Assembly (NCBI GenBank): GCA_017548245.1
Contig: JAFYMU010000149.1
Span: 1-6,933, forward strand
Source of the DNA: Kiritimatiellia bacterium
GTDB taxonomy: Bacteria > Verrucomicrobiota > Kiritimatiellia > RFP12 > DVOR01
Length of the DNA: 6,933 bases
Reading direction: 5' to 3'
Below the pieces are notes generated by a model. The model searched no databases. It was not told where the DNA came from and saw only the letters and a program-made list of their open reading frames with translations. A program made the translations under genes and the position numbers. Of this stretch, positions 6,661 through 6,933 are shown one piece after another. Each line of letters begins with the position of its first letter. The first letter of the stretch is position 1.

Positions 6661-6868
6661 TCAATGACTTTCAAATCGATTGTCATTGACTTTCGTTTTT
6701 ATTCTCAATGAGAAACTCAGGCGGTTAAGCGCAACCTGGAGAACAATCTCATTGAAGTTACCCTTCAATTCAAGCCTAATGCCCCGCCAGTTTGACTGAA
6801 ACTGAACATCACTTTCAGTCAAACTCGTCTCAAGTTTCAGTCAAACTGAACATCACTTTCAGTCAAAC
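6661..6868. repeat. Phased 22-bp repeat array (T[CG]A-N-T[CG]A in 8 of 10 registers)
   Basis: Stepping exactly 22 bases from 6661, a related seven-base motif recurs: TCAATGA (6661), TCATTGA (6683), TCAATGA (6705), none at 6727, TCATTGA (6749), none at 6771, TGACTGA (6793), TCAGTCA (6815, 6837, 6859). The phase is kept across both degenerate registers. In the left half the motif is preceded by ATTC, ATTG, ATTC or AATC and twice followed by CTTTC. In the right half it is part of an identical 12-mer, TTTCAGTCAAAC. The bases between motifs mostly differ. A 22-bp step is about two helical turns, putting all motifs on one face of the DNA, which is typical of cooperatively bound operators, plasmid iterons or the multiple transposase sites of Tn7-like ends. 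There are no CRISPR-like spacers (only ten bases between 12-mers). Function unknown; it probably belongs to something beyond the right edge. Confidence 0.75.
6789..6868. repeat. Right half of the array: inverted pair plus three identical 12-mers and a 26-bp direct repeat
   Basis: AGTTTGACTGAAA (6789-6801) is perfectly inverted against TTTCAGTCAAACT (6813-6825) with an 11-base loop, so it could form a 13-bp stem. The 12-mer TTTCAGTCAAAC is at 6813, 6835 and 6857, each 22 bases apart. Bases 6799-6824 and 6843-6868 are identical over 26 bp, offset by 44, so alternate spacers are the same (TGAACATCAC) while the middle one (TCGTCTCAAG, 6825-6834) differs. There is no T-run, so it is not a terminator. 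This pattern suggests recent duplication of a two-unit block, or selection on the spacer. Confidence 0.85.
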
Positions 6869-6933
6869 CTGTCAAGAATCGCGCTGGGATTGGAGCGTAA
6901 AGAGGCTGCAATTGGCGGAGAAGAAGGGCTGAC

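Noticed and set aside
6418..6711. A 97-codon + strand ORF overlapping the end of the GH18 gene and entering the repeat array
   Set aside because: It runs in another frame over a clear gene, its composition is Pro/Arg/Ser-rich as expected of a shadow frame, and it has no ribosome binding site.
6686..6714. A sigma-70 promoter starting from TTGACT at 6686-6691
   Set aside because: The base 16-18 positions downstream gives no -10-like hexamer (TGAGAA region); TTGACT arises from the repeat motif itself.
6661..6868. CRISPR array
   Set aside because: Repeats of 7-12 bp with ten-base gaps, two of the gaps identical, and degenerate units are far from the 23-47 bp repeats and unique spacers of about 30 bp in CRISPR arrays.
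6806..6933. A + strand frame open from 6806 to the window end, and a minus-strand frame open from the end back to a stop near 6875
   Set aside because: Neither has a start with a ribosome binding site in view, both are short, and the + frame runs through the repeats. A gene crossing the right edge is possible but cannot be supported.

Overview
The window (roughly 55% GC by eye) carries six genes, all on the + strand, from a Gram-negative bacterium: two genes encode lipoproteins with lipoboxes, and the first three genes form the COG3014 / YcfL / LpoB outer-membrane cluster. A secreted GH18 glycosidase with a sialidase-type N-terminal domain and a GLUG-like C-terminal beta-helix, plus LemA paired with a large membrane protein, would suit a glycan-degrading host-associated lineage. 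The PVC group (Verrucomicrobiota, Kiritimatiellota, Lentisphaerota) is my best guess, but it is only a guess from gene content and sequence style.

Layout. (1) Positions 1-1435: the C-terminal end of a COG3014-type protein cut by the window edge, then a YcfL-like (DUF1425) lipoprotein and an LpoB-like lipoprotein, each with its own ribosome binding site. A strong rho-independent terminator at 1462-1489 closes this unit. (2) Positions 1554-4023: an extended -10 promoter, then a LemA-family membrane protein and a 588-residue two-TM protein joined by a TAATG stop/start overlap, so they are probably translationally coupled and work as a pair. (3) Positions 4036-6583: a promoter whose -10 box lies only 5 bases from the start codon, so the mRNA looks leaderless. 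It drives an 832-residue secreted GH18 enzyme, whose stop codon sits in the loop of a terminator hairpin. (4) Positions 6584-6933: no supported gene. This stretch holds a phased DNA array in which 8 of 10 consecutive 22-bp registers (6661-6865) carry a seven-base T(C/G)A-N-T(C/G)A motif, ending in three identical 12-mers and one inverted copy.

How the parts relate. Genes 1-3 are likely an envelope/peptidoglycan unit: LpoB activates a class A penicillin-binding protein in E. coli, and YcfL and COG3014 proteins travel with it without an established role. LemA and its partner form a separate inner-membrane unit of unknown function. The glycosidase is an exported enzyme acting on beta-1,4-GlcNAc-containing glycans. 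The 22-bp array is the most unusual element: its spacing of about two helical turns suggests a cooperative protein-binding region (operator, transposon end or iteron-like), probably serving something beyond the right edge of the window.
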